Source: a gamma proteobacterium endosymbiont of Lamellibrachia anaximandri
GTDB lineage: Bacteria; Pseudomonadota; Gammaproteobacteria; Chromatiales; Chromatiaceae
DNA: 37,303 nt
Assembly (NCBI GenBank): GCA_016756835.1
Contig: JAESPE010000031.1
Coordinates: forward strand, 1-37,303
Direction of reading: 5' to 3'
Each line of letters begins with the position of its first letter. The first letter of the stretch is position 1. The notes beneath the pieces are model-generated. The model did not search any database and was not told the DNA's origin. It saw nothing but the letters and a program-made list of their open reading frames with translations. Of the stretch, positions 17,623-24,857 are shown one piece after another. The position numbers and the translations under genes were made by a program.

Positions 17623-17752
17623 TCAGCTATCTATCTCTTCCATACTGATTAAGCATACTGGGTTGCAACACAAGTTCGTATTTCCCATTGCAGACCGGGA
17701 AAGCATAACGGATTTGCATATAATTTCGTATGGCCTATCATGTATCTAATTC

Positions 17753-17962
17753 ATGAGGTTAGATGTGTGGTATAACATTATGAATTTTCTAAATAAAATA
17801 GATAAATCCTTCCTGCCGATCTATGAGGTGCGCGAACTTTCCATGAAAGAGGCATTGCTGATGCTGGCTGGGAAGAGGGAAGTGGATCGTCCTACGCTTA
17901 TTCAACGCGCGGCAGAGAGATTGACGGGCGTCTCACGAGTGTCGACAACGGTTACGCTGTAA
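17753..17962 (+). CDS. Possible small protein, doubtful
   Basis: A 69-codon frame with no family I recognise. No ribosome site precedes this ATG; internal ATGs at 17780 and 17844 are no better. The C-terminal part ('SMKEALLMLAGKREVDRPTL') reads like a helical, charged protein segment, and a TATAAT sits about 30 bp upstream, so it may be a real short gene or the remnant of one. It is followed by a REP-like hairpin. Confidence 0.35.
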   Translation: MRLDVWYNIMNFLNKIDKSFLPIYEVRELSMKEALLMLAGKREVDRPTLIQRAAERLTGVSRVSTTVTL

Positions 17963-17983
17963 AACCGATAACACGTCGGGTCT

Positions 17984-18013
17984 GTAGGCCTGATCAAGCG
18001 CAGCGGATCAGGC
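17984..18013. repeat. REP-like hairpin, single unit
   Basis: One 30-nt unit with GTAG foot, stem GCCTGATC with GATCAGGC and loop AAGCGCAGCG, identical to the right-hand unit at 6462. Unlike the other three sites it has no inverted partner. It ends eight bases before the stop codon of the small cysteine-rich gene. Confidence 0.88.
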
Positions 18014-18020
18014 TTTGATA

Positions 18021-18167
18021 TCAGCTGAGTAGCTCTTGGGTAACGAAGAGGAAACCCAGGGCGCCAATAAGTACGGCAACAGCGGCATACTGAGCAACGA
18101 TACAGATGCCCGGCAGGTCGTTGCAGACCTTGCTATAGCGGCAGAGCTTGCAGTTTTTCAACTTCAC
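18021..18167 (-). CDS. Small cysteine-rich single-span membrane protein
   Basis: A 48-aa protein below the usual length cut-off. The N-terminal part is a compact Cys block, 'CKLCRYSKVC' then 'NDLPGIC' (spacing C-x2-C-x5-C-x6-C), followed by one hydrophobic span ('AQYAAVAVLIGALGFLFV') and a short tail. Four Cys next to a membrane anchor suggest metal or Fe-S binding, or a redox function, at the membrane face. The start is GTG at 18165-18167 or, better spaced from the GAGGT site, TTG at 18159-18161; an in-frame TGA lies two codons upstream, so it cannot be longer. The family is not named here; the codon pattern and motif make it convincing. Confidence 0.7.
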   Translation of the reverse strand: MKLKNCKLCRYSKVCNDLPGICIVAQYAAVAVLIGALGFLFVTQELLS

Positions 18168-18475
18168 ACCTCACTAACTGCGGAGGCCGGCCACATTCAT
18201 CGTGTGCGACCTGGCAATACTTCCTGAACCCCGGCGGCCATGCTTGGAAAGCTTCCCGGGAAGCTCATCCAATCAAGTTGGGACGGGATCGTTTCGTCTA
18301 GGTATTAACCCTATATACGAAAACAGGCCGCCATATTCGCATAATCCCCAATGTTTGAACAAGGGGATTTTGTCACAATTCCCAGAAAATTTGTAAGTGC
18401 ATGGTTTGAAAAGACTTTCTTGTCAGGTTCTAACGTATTAACATGTGCTTCCCCTAAATCTGCTGGAACCGCATC
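18168..18475. other. 308-bp gap with two strong dyads, no gene seen
   Basis: Between the divergent cysteine-rich gene and the 18476 gene. It holds a 29-nt dyad at 18244-18272 (palindrome AGCTTCCCGGGAAGCT with outer arms TTGGA and TCCAA) and a second hairpin at 18343-18369 (AATCCCC with GGGGATT, inner TGTT with AACA) followed by TTTT on the + strand. The latter could terminate a short RNA or act as a regulator site. No open frame has a credible start. The DNA is A/T-rich between 18300 and 18470, consistent with promoters for both flanking genes. Confidence 0.5.
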
Positions 18476-18805
18476 ATGTTAATAGATGGTCCCCTGAAAA
18501 TCGGTGTACTTGAGCAGCCTGAGATGCCTGGGCGTGAGCTTCACCTCACCTTTAGCCCGGAGTTTCAGGCCCTGGACCAACAGGCGCAAGTGGCACAGTT
18601 TCAGGCGTATCTGCAGACCCTGCAGCAGGAGATTCACTCTCTGAAAGAAAATGATCAGAATCGGGCGGGCATGTTGATCGTACAACAGATTGCCGAACAG
18701 CTGATGCCACATCTGCAGGGAGGGGATCTGGAGCTTGACGAGACCATCGTGGTGGAGATGGGACGTGACGAATCCAGCCTGTCTTTGATGAATCTTCTTG
18801 GCTGA
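18476..18805 (+). CDS. Hypothetical protein coupled to CnoX-like gene
   Basis: 109 aa, family not recognised. The N-terminus is short and beta-like ('LKIGVLEQPEMPGRELHLTF'). The middle (about 32-85) is a Gln/Leu-rich helix likely to form a coiled coil ('FQAYLQTLQQEIHSLKE', 'MLIVQQIAEQLMPHL'). The acidic C-terminus is 'LELDETIVVEMG'. Its TGA overlaps the ATG of the thioredoxin-like gene (TGATG), so the two products are probably made in fixed ratio and may act together. No Cys and no signal peptide. Confidence 0.78.
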   Translation: MLIDGPLKIGVLEQPEMPGRELHLTFSPEFQALDQQAQVAQFQAYLQTLQQEIHSLKENDQNRAGMLIVQQIAEQLMPHLQGGDLELDETIVVEMGRDESSLSLMNLLG

Positions 18806-19668
18806 TGGCAGCACCCTCATTCATCTTTGAAGGCACCAGCGAGAATTTCGACCGCCTGGTGCTGGAGAACTCGCGCAGAGGTTTGGTTCTGGTCGACTTC
18901 TGGGCACCCTGGGTAGGGCCCTCAATGCGACAAAGGGAGATGCTCAGCAATCTGGCGCAGGAATACGCAGGACGTTTTCTACTGGTCTCGGTGAATACCG
19001 ATGAACAGAAACCGTTGGCGGAGCGTTTCGGCGTGCGCAGTCTGCCGTCGCTCAAATTGTTCAAGAACGGTGAGATGCTTGCGGAGTATCATGGCATGCA
19101 GCCGGAAGCGGATTACCCGCGCATTATCGATGAACATGCCACCAAACCCGTTGATCAGGTCAGTGCCGGGGCGATTGCCGCCTGGCAGGCGGGTGATCCG
19201 GACAAGGCGTTGCAACTGCTGGCCGAGGCGGCAGTCAGCCAACCGGATAATCTCTCCTATCCGGCGCTGATGGCCAAGATCCTGATGCGTCAGGATCGTA
19301 TCGACGACGCACACCAACTGCTAAGCGCCTTGCCGGAGGTGTTTCAGAATGAGTCGCAGATCAGTGGACTGCTGGTGCACCTCGATTTTCTGCAGACGGC
19401 TGCCGGGGCGGATGCAAAAGCCGATCTTGAGGCCCGCATCACTGCGACACCCGAGGATGCCGAGGCGCGTTACCAGTTAGCCGCGGTCTGTCTGCATGAG
19501 GATGAGATCGAGCAGGCGCTTGAGCATCTACTGCTGCTTTCGCGACAGGTTCCGGTCTATCGTAACGGCATCGCCCGCAAAGGCATGAAGGCCCTGCTGG
19601 ACATGCTCGATTCCGCGGATGAGCGGGTGGCCCGCTACCGAAAAGAACTCTTCCGTCTCAACTATTGA
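18805..19668 (+). CDS. cnoX: CnoX/YbbN-like thioredoxin-TPR protein lacking active-site Cys
   Basis: 287-aa fusion of an N-terminal thioredoxin domain (about 1-110) with C-terminal TPR-like helices, the architecture of E. coli CnoX (YbbN), a chaperedoxin that passes clients to GroEL and DnaK. The usual WCGPC is replaced by 'WVGPS' (36-40), so both redox Cys are gone; the cis-Pro region '[14 protein letters not shown]' is kept. The protein has only one Cys elsewhere ('AVCLHED'). A redox role is therefore unlikely and a holdase or scaffold role more likely. Coupled to the 109-aa gene upstream and followed by rimO. Confidence 0.85.
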   Translation: MAAPSFIFEGTSENFDRLVLENSRRGLVLVDFWAPWVGPSMRQREMLSNLAQEYAGRFLLVSVNTDEQKPLAERFGVRSLPSLKLFKNGEMLAEYHGMQPEADYPRIIDEHATKPVDQVSAGAIAAWQAGDPDKALQLLAEAAVSQPDNLSYPALMAKILMRQDRIDDAHQLLSALPEVFQNESQISGLLVHLDFLQTAAGADAKADLEARITATPEDAEARYQLAAVCLHEDEIEQALEHLLLLSRQVPVYRNGIARKGMKALLDMLDSADERVARYRKELFRLNY

Positions 19669-19673
19669 ATGTC

Positions 19674-21002
19674 ATGGAATCACCCGCCCCCCGAGTTGGA
19701 TTCGTCAGTCTTGGATGTCCCAAAAACCTGGTGGATTCCGAAAGGATTTTAAGCCGGCTACGGGCCGAGGGGTATGAGATATCACCCTCTTATGACGGTG
19801 CTGAACTGGTGGTGGTCAACACCTGTGGTTTTATCGATGCCGCGGTGGAGGAGTCACTGGACGCCATCGGCGAGGCGCTCAAGGAGAATGGCCGGGTAAT
19901 CGTCACCGGCTGCCTTGGCGGGGATGAGAAGCGTATCCGCGATGCCCATCCCCAGGTGCTGGCAGTGACCGGAGCTCATGCCTATGAGGCGGTGATGGAT
20001 GCGGTGCATGAGGCCTTGCCGCCGCCGCATGATCCCTTCACCAGCCTGCTGCCCCCGGAGGGAGTGAAGCTCACGCCGCGTCACTACGCCTATCTGAAGA
20101 TCTCGGAGGGGTGCAACCACCGCTGTACCTTCTGCATCATTCCGCAGTTGCGTGGCGACTTGGTGAGCCGTCCCATCGGCGAGGTCATGTTGGAGGCGGA
20201 GCGGCTGGTGGAGTCGGGGGTGCGCGAGTTGCTGGTAGTCTCTCAGGATACCAGTGCCTACGGCGTTGACTTGAAGTATCGTCCCGATTTCTGGAACGGG
20301 CGGCCACTGCAGACCCGCATCAGGGAGCTGGCTGCTGCGCTTGGTGAGTTGCCCGCCTGGGTTCGGCTGCACTACGTCTATCCCTACCCCCATGTGGATG
20401 ACCTGATTCCCCTGATGGCAGAGGGTCATATCCTGCCCTATCTGGATATGCCCCTGCAGCACGCCAATCATCGATTGCTGCAGCTGATGAAACGACCCGC
20501 CGCCACCGAGAAGGTGCTAGAGCGGATTATCCGATGGCGAGCTGAGTGTCCCGGTCTTACCCTGCGCAGCACCTTTATCGTCGGTTTTCCCGGGGAGACG
20601 GAGGCGGAATTCGAGGAGCTGCTCGATTTTCTGCGTGCGGCGCGACTCGACCGGGTCGGCTGCTTTGCCTACTCACCGGTGGATGGGGCAACAGCCAACC
20701 AGCTTCCGAACCCGGTGCCTGAAGCGGTTAAAGAGGAACGCCGCGCCCGTTTTATGGAGGTACAGCAGGAGATCAGCCGTGAGCGGCTACAGCAGCGGGT
20801 CGGTAAGGAGATGATCGTACTGGTGGACGAGGTGAACGAGAAACAGGTTATCGCCCGCAGTGCGGCGGATGCGCCGGAAATCGATGGGCGGGTGGTGATT
20901 CCCGGTAGCTGGGAGCTGGAGCCGGGGGATTTTATTCAGGTGCAGGTGAGCGGGGCGACGGCCCATGACCTGAAAGCGGAACCGGTCGACTTCGAGGAAT
21001 AA
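19674..21002 (+). CDS. rimO: Ribosomal protein uS12 methylthiotransferase RimO
   Basis: Radical-SAM enzyme that adds a methylthio group to the conserved Asp of ribosomal protein uS12. 442 aa. The UPF0004 domain carries its auxiliary-cluster Cys at C15 ('SLGCPKN'), C51 ('VNTCGFID') and C80 ('VTGCLGG'). The radical-SAM motif is C147, C151 and C154 ('CNHRCTFC'). A TRAM domain closes the protein ('[20 protein letters not shown]'). I use the ATG; a TTG three codons earlier overlaps the stop of the preceding gene and is a possible coupled start. Last gene of the 18476-21002 cluster. Confidence 0.97.
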   Translation: MESPAPRVGFVSLGCPKNLVDSERILSRLRAEGYEISPSYDGAELVVVNTCGFIDAAVEESLDAIGEALKENGRVIVTGCLGGDEKRIRDAHPQVLAVTGAHAYEAVMDAVHEALPPPHDPFTSLLPPEGVKLTPRHYAYLKISEGCNHRCTFCIIPQLRGDLVSRPIGEVMLEAERLVESGVRELLVVSQDTSAYGVDLKYRPDFWNGRPLQTRIRELAAALGELPAWVRLHYVYPYPHVDDLIPLMAEGHILPYLDMPLQHANHRLLQLMKRPAATEKVLERIIRWRAECPGLTLRSTFIVGFPGETEAEFEELLDFLRAARLDRVGCFAYSPVDGATANQLPNPVPEAVKEERRARFMEVQQEISRERLQQRVGKEMIVLVDEVNEKQVIARSAADAPEIDGRVVIPGSWELEPGDFIQVQVSGATAHDLKAEPVDFEE

Positions 21003-21054
21003 GCGCTTCCCTGCGCTTGCCAACCATCCGGCAGGACGGAATTTTCTGAAAGTG

Positions 21055-21255
21055 TCAGAAGGCGTTGCCGCTTTTCCTGCCAAGCATTTTCAGCATCGTG
21101 GCCAGGGGGCAGAAACCGGTGAAAGCGGACTGCAGCAGGTTCAGGCCGACAAAGGCGGTGAAGTAGAGCCAGTAGGGGTTGTGATAGTGCGAAAGTGCCA
21201 GGCTGGCCAGGATGGCGATACCGGCAAAAGCCAGCACGATGCGTTCGATGTTCAT
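21055..21255 (-). CDS. DUF2892 membrane protein (YgaP-like)
   Basis: 66-aa inner-membrane protein with two hydrophobic spans ('[16 protein letters not shown]' and '[18 protein letters not shown]') and the family motif '[13 protein letters not shown]'. DUF2892 domains form the membrane anchor of YgaP-type rhodaneses and are frequent beside sulfide or persulfide detoxification genes, often under ArsR/BigR-type repressors. Here the domain stands alone with no rhodanese. Divergent from the kinase-fusion gene, with a strong dyad in between. Convergent with rimO. Confidence 0.88.
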   Translation of the reverse strand: MNIERIVLAFAGIAILASLALSHYHNPYWLYFTAFVGLNLLQSAFTGFCPLATMLKMLGRKSGNAF

Positions 21256-21340
21256 AGATTTGCCTCTAAACTATATATAGGGTTGCCGGATTCAAAACCC
21301 GCTGGAATCCAAATTTAACGGCGTCGTTCGCCGGGAAAAA

Positions 21341-21361
21341 TAAGATATTAGCATTATCTTA
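21341..21361. promoter_or_regulatory. A/T-rich operator-like dyad
   Basis: Perfect 7-bp arms TAAGATA and TATCTTA around TTAGCAT, in the 132-bp divergent gap between the DUF2892 gene and the kinase-fusion gene. Size, A/T content and position next to a DUF2892 gene resemble winged-helix (ArsR/BigR-type) operators. The regulator gene is not in the window, so the identification is by analogy only. Confidence 0.5.
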
Positions 21362-21387
21362 TATTTAGTCAAGGACAAGTTTTTTGT

Positions 21388-22974
21388 ATGGGTGATTCCA
21401 TGGCGCAGCAGCAAAGCCTGATTTCTGCACTTCAGCGTGCGGAGGCCTACCCCCACGCGGTGGATGAAATCGAACATATCGAAACCCATATCTCCCATGT
21501 CCTGCTGGCGGGAGAGTTTGTCTACAAGATCAAAAAACCGGTTGATCTTGGGTTCCTCGATTTTTCCACCCTGGAAAGGCGGCGTTACTTTTGTGGGGAG
21601 GAGTTGCGCCTCAACCGGCGGCTTGCCCCGGAACTCTACCTGGATCTGGTCACGATTACCGGGGATTACGATACTCCGGTGATCGATGGTAAGGGCGAGA
21701 TACTCGAATATGCCGTAAGGATGCGGCGGTTTCCCCAGTCCTCACTGTTTGACCGGACCCTGCCGGATAAGGACATGGTGCTTCGCCTGGCCCGCCGGGT
21801 CGCCCGTTTTCATGCCGTGATTCCTGTAGCCGACCCGGGAGAGTCCTATGGAGAGCCTCAGTCGGTGCTGCAACCGATGCTGGAGAATTTTGCCCATATC
21901 CGGGTTGCGCTGGATGAACGGGGAGGGAACGGGAAACTCACTTCGCTGGAAACCTGGACCCGGAAGAGCATGGAGCGGTTGTTGCCGGTAATCCGGCAGC
22001 GGCGCGAGCAGGGGCATATCCGAGAGTGTCACGGTGACATGCATCTCGGCAATATTGCCCGGTTTCAGGGCCGTATCTGTATCTTCGATGGGATCGAATT
22101 CAACCCGCTGCTGCATTGGATCGATACCCTAAGCGATATGGCCTTCCTGCTGATGGACCTCAAACACAAAGGGTTGCTGCGGCAGGCTGCATGCTTTCTC
22201 AACGCCTATCTTGAGACCTCCGGGGACTACGACGGGCTGCCGCTGCTGCCGTTCTACCTTGTCTACCGTGCCATGGTGCGCGCCAAGGTGACGGCGATCC
22301 GCCTGGCCCAATCCGGCCTGAGCGGGGACGAGAGACGTTCCAGCGAAGCGGAGTATGCGGCTCACATCGACCTTGCTTGCCGCCTGAGTCAGGCCAGGCA
22401 ACCGGCCCTGATCATCACTCATGGGTTCTCCGGGTCCGGCAAGAGCCGGGTCGCAGGCTGGTTGGTGGAACATCTGCCTGCCATCCAGGTGCGCTCGGAT
22501 GTCGAGCGTAAACGGCAGTACGGTCATCTCAAGGGCGAGTCAGGGGGATTGGCGCCGGATGAGGGTATCTATAGGCCCGAAATGACAGAGGCAACCTACT
22601 CCCGTCTGCATGCCATAGCGACTACGGCTATCCAGGCGGGATATACCACGATCATTGATGCTACCTTTCTCGATGCGGAAGTGCGCGACCGTTTCATAGA
22701 ACTGGCGCAAACTCAGGCTTGCCCACTCCTCATCCTGGCTTGTCATGCCCCGATCGAACTTTTGCGTCAGCGTGTGCAACAGCGTAACCGGGAGGGGAAT
22801 GATCCTTCAGATGCGGATCTGGCCGTACTTGAGCGCCAATTGAAAAAAAGTCAGGCGTTCTCTGTCGCCGAACAGCCTTTTCTGCTTGAATGGGATACCA
22901 CTGAAGCGCCTTCATCCGTGCTGTTGGAACAGATTAGTGCCAGGTTGAATCTGCGATCCGATGAGCACTCGTAA
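21388..22974 (+). CDS. Bifunctional phosphotransferase-like / AAA (P-loop kinase) protein
   Basis: 528-aa fusion known across proteobacteria (COG2187 plus COG0645); substrate not established. The N-terminal half is an aminoglycoside-phosphotransferase-like kinase fold: 'EFVYKIKKPVDLGFLDFST', the catalytic loop 'HGDMHLGNI' at 215-223 and the metal-binding 'DGIEF' at 234. The C-terminal half is a zeta-toxin/gluconate-kinase-like P-loop domain: Walker A GFSGSGKS at 346-353, 'VRSDVERKR' and 'IIDATFLDAEVR'. Both active sites look intact. Start ATG 21388 or 21400 (an AAGGA lies farther upstream). The 22999 gene follows after 24 bp. Confidence 0.88.
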   Translation: MGDSMAQQQSLISALQRAEAYPHAVDEIEHIETHISHVLLAGEFVYKIKKPVDLGFLDFSTLERRRYFCGEELRLNRRLAPELYLDLVTITGDYDTPVIDGKGEILEYAVRMRRFPQSSLFDRTLPDKDMVLRLARRVARFHAVIPVADPGESYGEPQSVLQPMLENFAHIRVALDERGGNGKLTSLETWTRKSMERLLPVIRQRREQGHIRECHGDMHLGNIARFQGRICIFDGIEFNPLLHWIDTLSDMAFLLMDLKHKGLLRQAACFLNAYLETSGDYDGLPLLPFYLVYRAMVRAKVTAIRLAQSGLSGDERRSSEAEYAAHIDLACRLSQARQPALIITHGFSGSGKSRVAGWLVEHLPAIQVRSDVERKRQYGHLKGESGGLAPDEGIYRPEMTEATYSRLHAIATTAIQAGYTTIIDATFLDAEVRDRFIELAQTQACPLLILACHAPIELLRQRVQQRNREGNDPSDADLAVLERQLKKSQAFSVAEQPFLLEWDTTEAPSSVLLEQISARLNLRSDEHS

Positions 22975-22998
22975 GATAGAGATTGAGTCAAAACTGCC

Positions 22999-23313
22999 AT
23001 GAAATTTCCTCACCTTCCCATCGGTCAGCGTTTTCGTTTCCAAGACAAGCTCTACACCAAGACTGGTCCACTTACCGCGAGTGAGGAGGGGAGTGGCAAC
23101 AGCCGGCTGATGATGAAATCGGCGGAGGTCGAGCCGCTGGATTTGCAGGTTGAAAAAAAACCAAAAGGGGCGAGGTCATTCTCCCAGCAACAGGTCAGAG
23201 GCCTGTTCGATCAGGCCTGCCGGGATTTATTACAGGCCAATCCCGGTGACGAAACGAAACAGTTGCTTGAGGTGCTTCAGGCGGGGTTCTATCGTCGCCT
23301 GTCAGGTGGTTAG
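22999..23313 (+). CDS. Conserved hypothetical protein
   Basis: 104 aa; not assigned to a named family. Basic, soluble, with a beta-type first half ('LPIGQRFRFQDKLYTKTGPL') and a helical second half ('SQQQVRGLFDQACRDLL'). Conserved-looking 'FRFQDKLYTKTGP' suggests a small nucleic-acid or protein-binding fold, but this is a guess. Probably co-transcribed with the kinase fusion upstream. Its stop TAG is the first three bases of a 166-bp palindromic element. Confidence 0.75.
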   Translation: MKFPHLPIGQRFRFQDKLYTKTGPLTASEEGSGNSRLMMKSAEVEPLDLQVEKKPKGARSFSQQQVRGLFDQACRDLLQANPGDETKQLLEVLQAGFYRRLSGG

Positions 23314-23476
23314 GAGGCTGTCGGGTTTATCCGTTTGATGCGAAAATCACTGGGGGCGAATCAAATCAGTTTATCGAACGAGACGAATAGTGGACCTATT
23401 TAACGAGTTCGATAAGCTGAGTTGATCGTCATCCAGGGATTTGCAGCCAAACAGTGTTAAACCCGACAGTCTCCTA
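23311..23476. repeat. Palindromic element family 2 (MITE-like, 166 bp)
   Basis: Terminal inverted repeats of 19 bp with one mismatch: left TAGGAGGCTGTCGGGTTTA; the right end on the other strand is TAGGAGACTGTCGGGTTTA. A second, inner pair of arms (GTTCGATAA with CTGA and TTGAT blocks) makes most of the element foldable. No coding capacity. The outer TAG on each side is the stop codon of the flanking convergent gene (23311-23313 and 23474-23476). TA at both borders would suit an IS630/mariner-type target, but no transposase is present to test that. Confidence 0.85.
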
Positions 23477-24343
23477 GCTGGCAGCAATCAGAAAAACCCC
23501 GCCGAGCATTACCGTGCCTGCCAGCAGATGGCTGCGTAGACCGGTCTCACGAAAAATGAAGGCGCCGAAGAGGATGCCGAACAGCAGACTGGTGCGTTTG
23601 ACCGCAATCATATAGGCCACTTCCACCTGCTCCAGGGCGATGAAGTGGGTGATCAGCATGATCCCCATCAATCCTGCGACACCAAATACGGGCAGCGGTT
23701 TGCGCCAGATACGCCGGATCGATAGCGGTTTCATCAGCAGCGGCAGCAGTGCGGCGCCAACAAGGACGAAATAGAGCGGGCCGAACAGCTCCGGCGCCAT
23801 GTACTGCATGGCGCCTTTTCCTCCCACTGCGGTAAAGCTATAGAGAAAGGCAACACTCAGCATGGTAAGGGGGCCGGGGTTGTGAAAAATATGGGTCAGC
23901 GGGTTGACCCAGGTGCGCCACTCCCGCAATTCAGCCTGATTGAAATTCAGCAGCCAGGCCCCTGCCACAACCAGCAGAATGCCCATGAAACCGTCACCGC
24001 TGACCGACTCCCCCAACAGCAGATAGCCGACCAGGGTGACAAATACCGGGGTGAAGGCCAGATATGGCAGGGTTTGTGACAGAGGGTAGTCCCGGATCGC
24101 CCGGATATAGAGCAGCATCGCCAGGATCTCCAGCGGCACGATGGCGGCGACCCAGCCCCAGAAGACCCAGGGCAGTTCGGGAAAAGGTTGGCTCAACAGC
24201 AGCGGCGATACCAGCACTCCGGCCAGCGTCAGGCGCACGAAGGCCAGTTCCCGTGCCGAATAGTCGGAGAGTTTTGCTTTGGTCAGGGTATCAGCGGCGG
24301 CAAGACTGAAGGCACAGAACAGGGTGAGAGGAAACCAGTCCAT
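23474..24343 (-). CDS. EamA/DMT family transporter
   Basis: 289-aa inner-membrane protein with about ten hydrophobic segments and two EamA halves (about 5-135 and 150-285), as in the drug/metabolite transporter superfamily. Recognisable: 'AADTLTKAKL' near the first span, 'IRDYPLSQTLPYLAFTPVFV' at the end of repeat one, and 'VAYMIAVKRTSLLFGILFGA' in repeat two. Substrate unknown. It starts 14 bp after the Fur-type regulator gene, so they form an operon and the transporter may serve metal or stress physiology. Its stop codon is the end of a palindromic element. Confidence 0.88.
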   Translation of the reverse strand: MDWFPLTLFCAFSLAAADTLTKAKLSDYSARELAFVRLTLAGVLVSPLLLSQPFPELPWVFWGWVAAIVPLEILAMLLYIRAIRDYPLSQTLPYLAFTPVFVTLVGYLLLGESVSGDGFMGILLVVAGAWLLNFNQAELREWRTWVNPLTHIFHNPGPLTMLSVAFLYSFTAVGGKGAMQYMAPELFGPLYFVLVGAALLPLLMKPLSIRRIWRKPLPVFGVAGLMGIMLITHFIALEQVEVAYMIAVKRTSLLFGILFGAFIFRETGLRSHLLAGTVMLGGVFLIAAS

Positions 24344-24357
24344 TGCGGCTGGCTGGA

Positions 24358-24810
24358 TTAATAAGATACGGCGGTCTTTTCACGCACCCTGATTACGATA
24401 TCCACATCTTCAAGGATGGTGCCATGAGGAAGATCGCTCTCCACAAAGAAGGGATTCAGGTGTTCTTTGGCATCGATCAGGTCACCGGTGTCCACATTGT
24501 AGAAGTGGTGGTGGGGTTGGATATTGGAGTCGTAGAAGGTGCGGGATGAATCGACGAAGATCTCCCGCAACAGCCCCTTCTCAACAAACAGGCCCAGCGT
24601 GTTGTAGACAGTTGCCTTGGAGGCGCAACCTTGTCCCGTCTTCACGCTTTCATGGATCTGGTCAGCAGTCACATGCTGGTGCTTGGCAAAGAGTTTGCCG
24701 GCAATCGTAAGACGCTGCTGCGTGGGGTTGATCCCATACGCCCGCAGTCGCTGCTCCACATCTGTGGAGAAGGTTGCTGGAGGTGAGGATCCATACGCTT
24801 TCTCGATCAT
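24358..24810 (-). CDS. Fur-family regulator, Irr-like
   Basis: 150-aa ferric-uptake-regulator family protein. The winged helix spans about 15-85 ('INPTQQRLTIAGKLFAKHQH', 'SKATVYNTLGLFVEKGLL'). The metal and dimer domain has 'PHHHFYNVDTGDLID' (99-113). The HHH cluster and absence of CxxC zinc motifs resemble Irr, the heme-responsive branch, more than Fur, Zur or PerR; I name it only to family level. A sequence resembling half a Fur box (GAGAATGAT on the coding strand) lies upstream, consistent with autoregulation. First gene of an operon with the EamA transporter. Confidence 0.88.
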   Translation of the reverse strand: MIEKAYGSSPPATFSTDVEQRLRAYGINPTQQRLTIAGKLFAKHQHVTADQIHESVKTGQGCASKATVYNTLGLFVEKGLLREIFVDSSRTFYDSNIQPHHHFYNVDTGDLIDAKEHLNPFFVESDLPHGTILEDVDIVIRVREKTAVSY

Positions 24811-24813
24811 AAA

Positions 24814-24836
24814 GACAATTATAAATCATTCTCATC
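24814..24836 (-). promoter_or_regulatory. Possible Fur-type half-site upstream of regulator gene
   Basis: On the coding strand GAGAATGAT matches eight of nine bases of the GATAATGAT half of a Fur box; the second half is degenerate (TTATAATTG). The position, within 30 bp of the ATG, fits an operator or overlapping -10 (TATAAT-like). Weak evidence. Confidence 0.35.
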
Positions 24837-24857
24837 AGGAAAAGCGAAAACTGGAGG

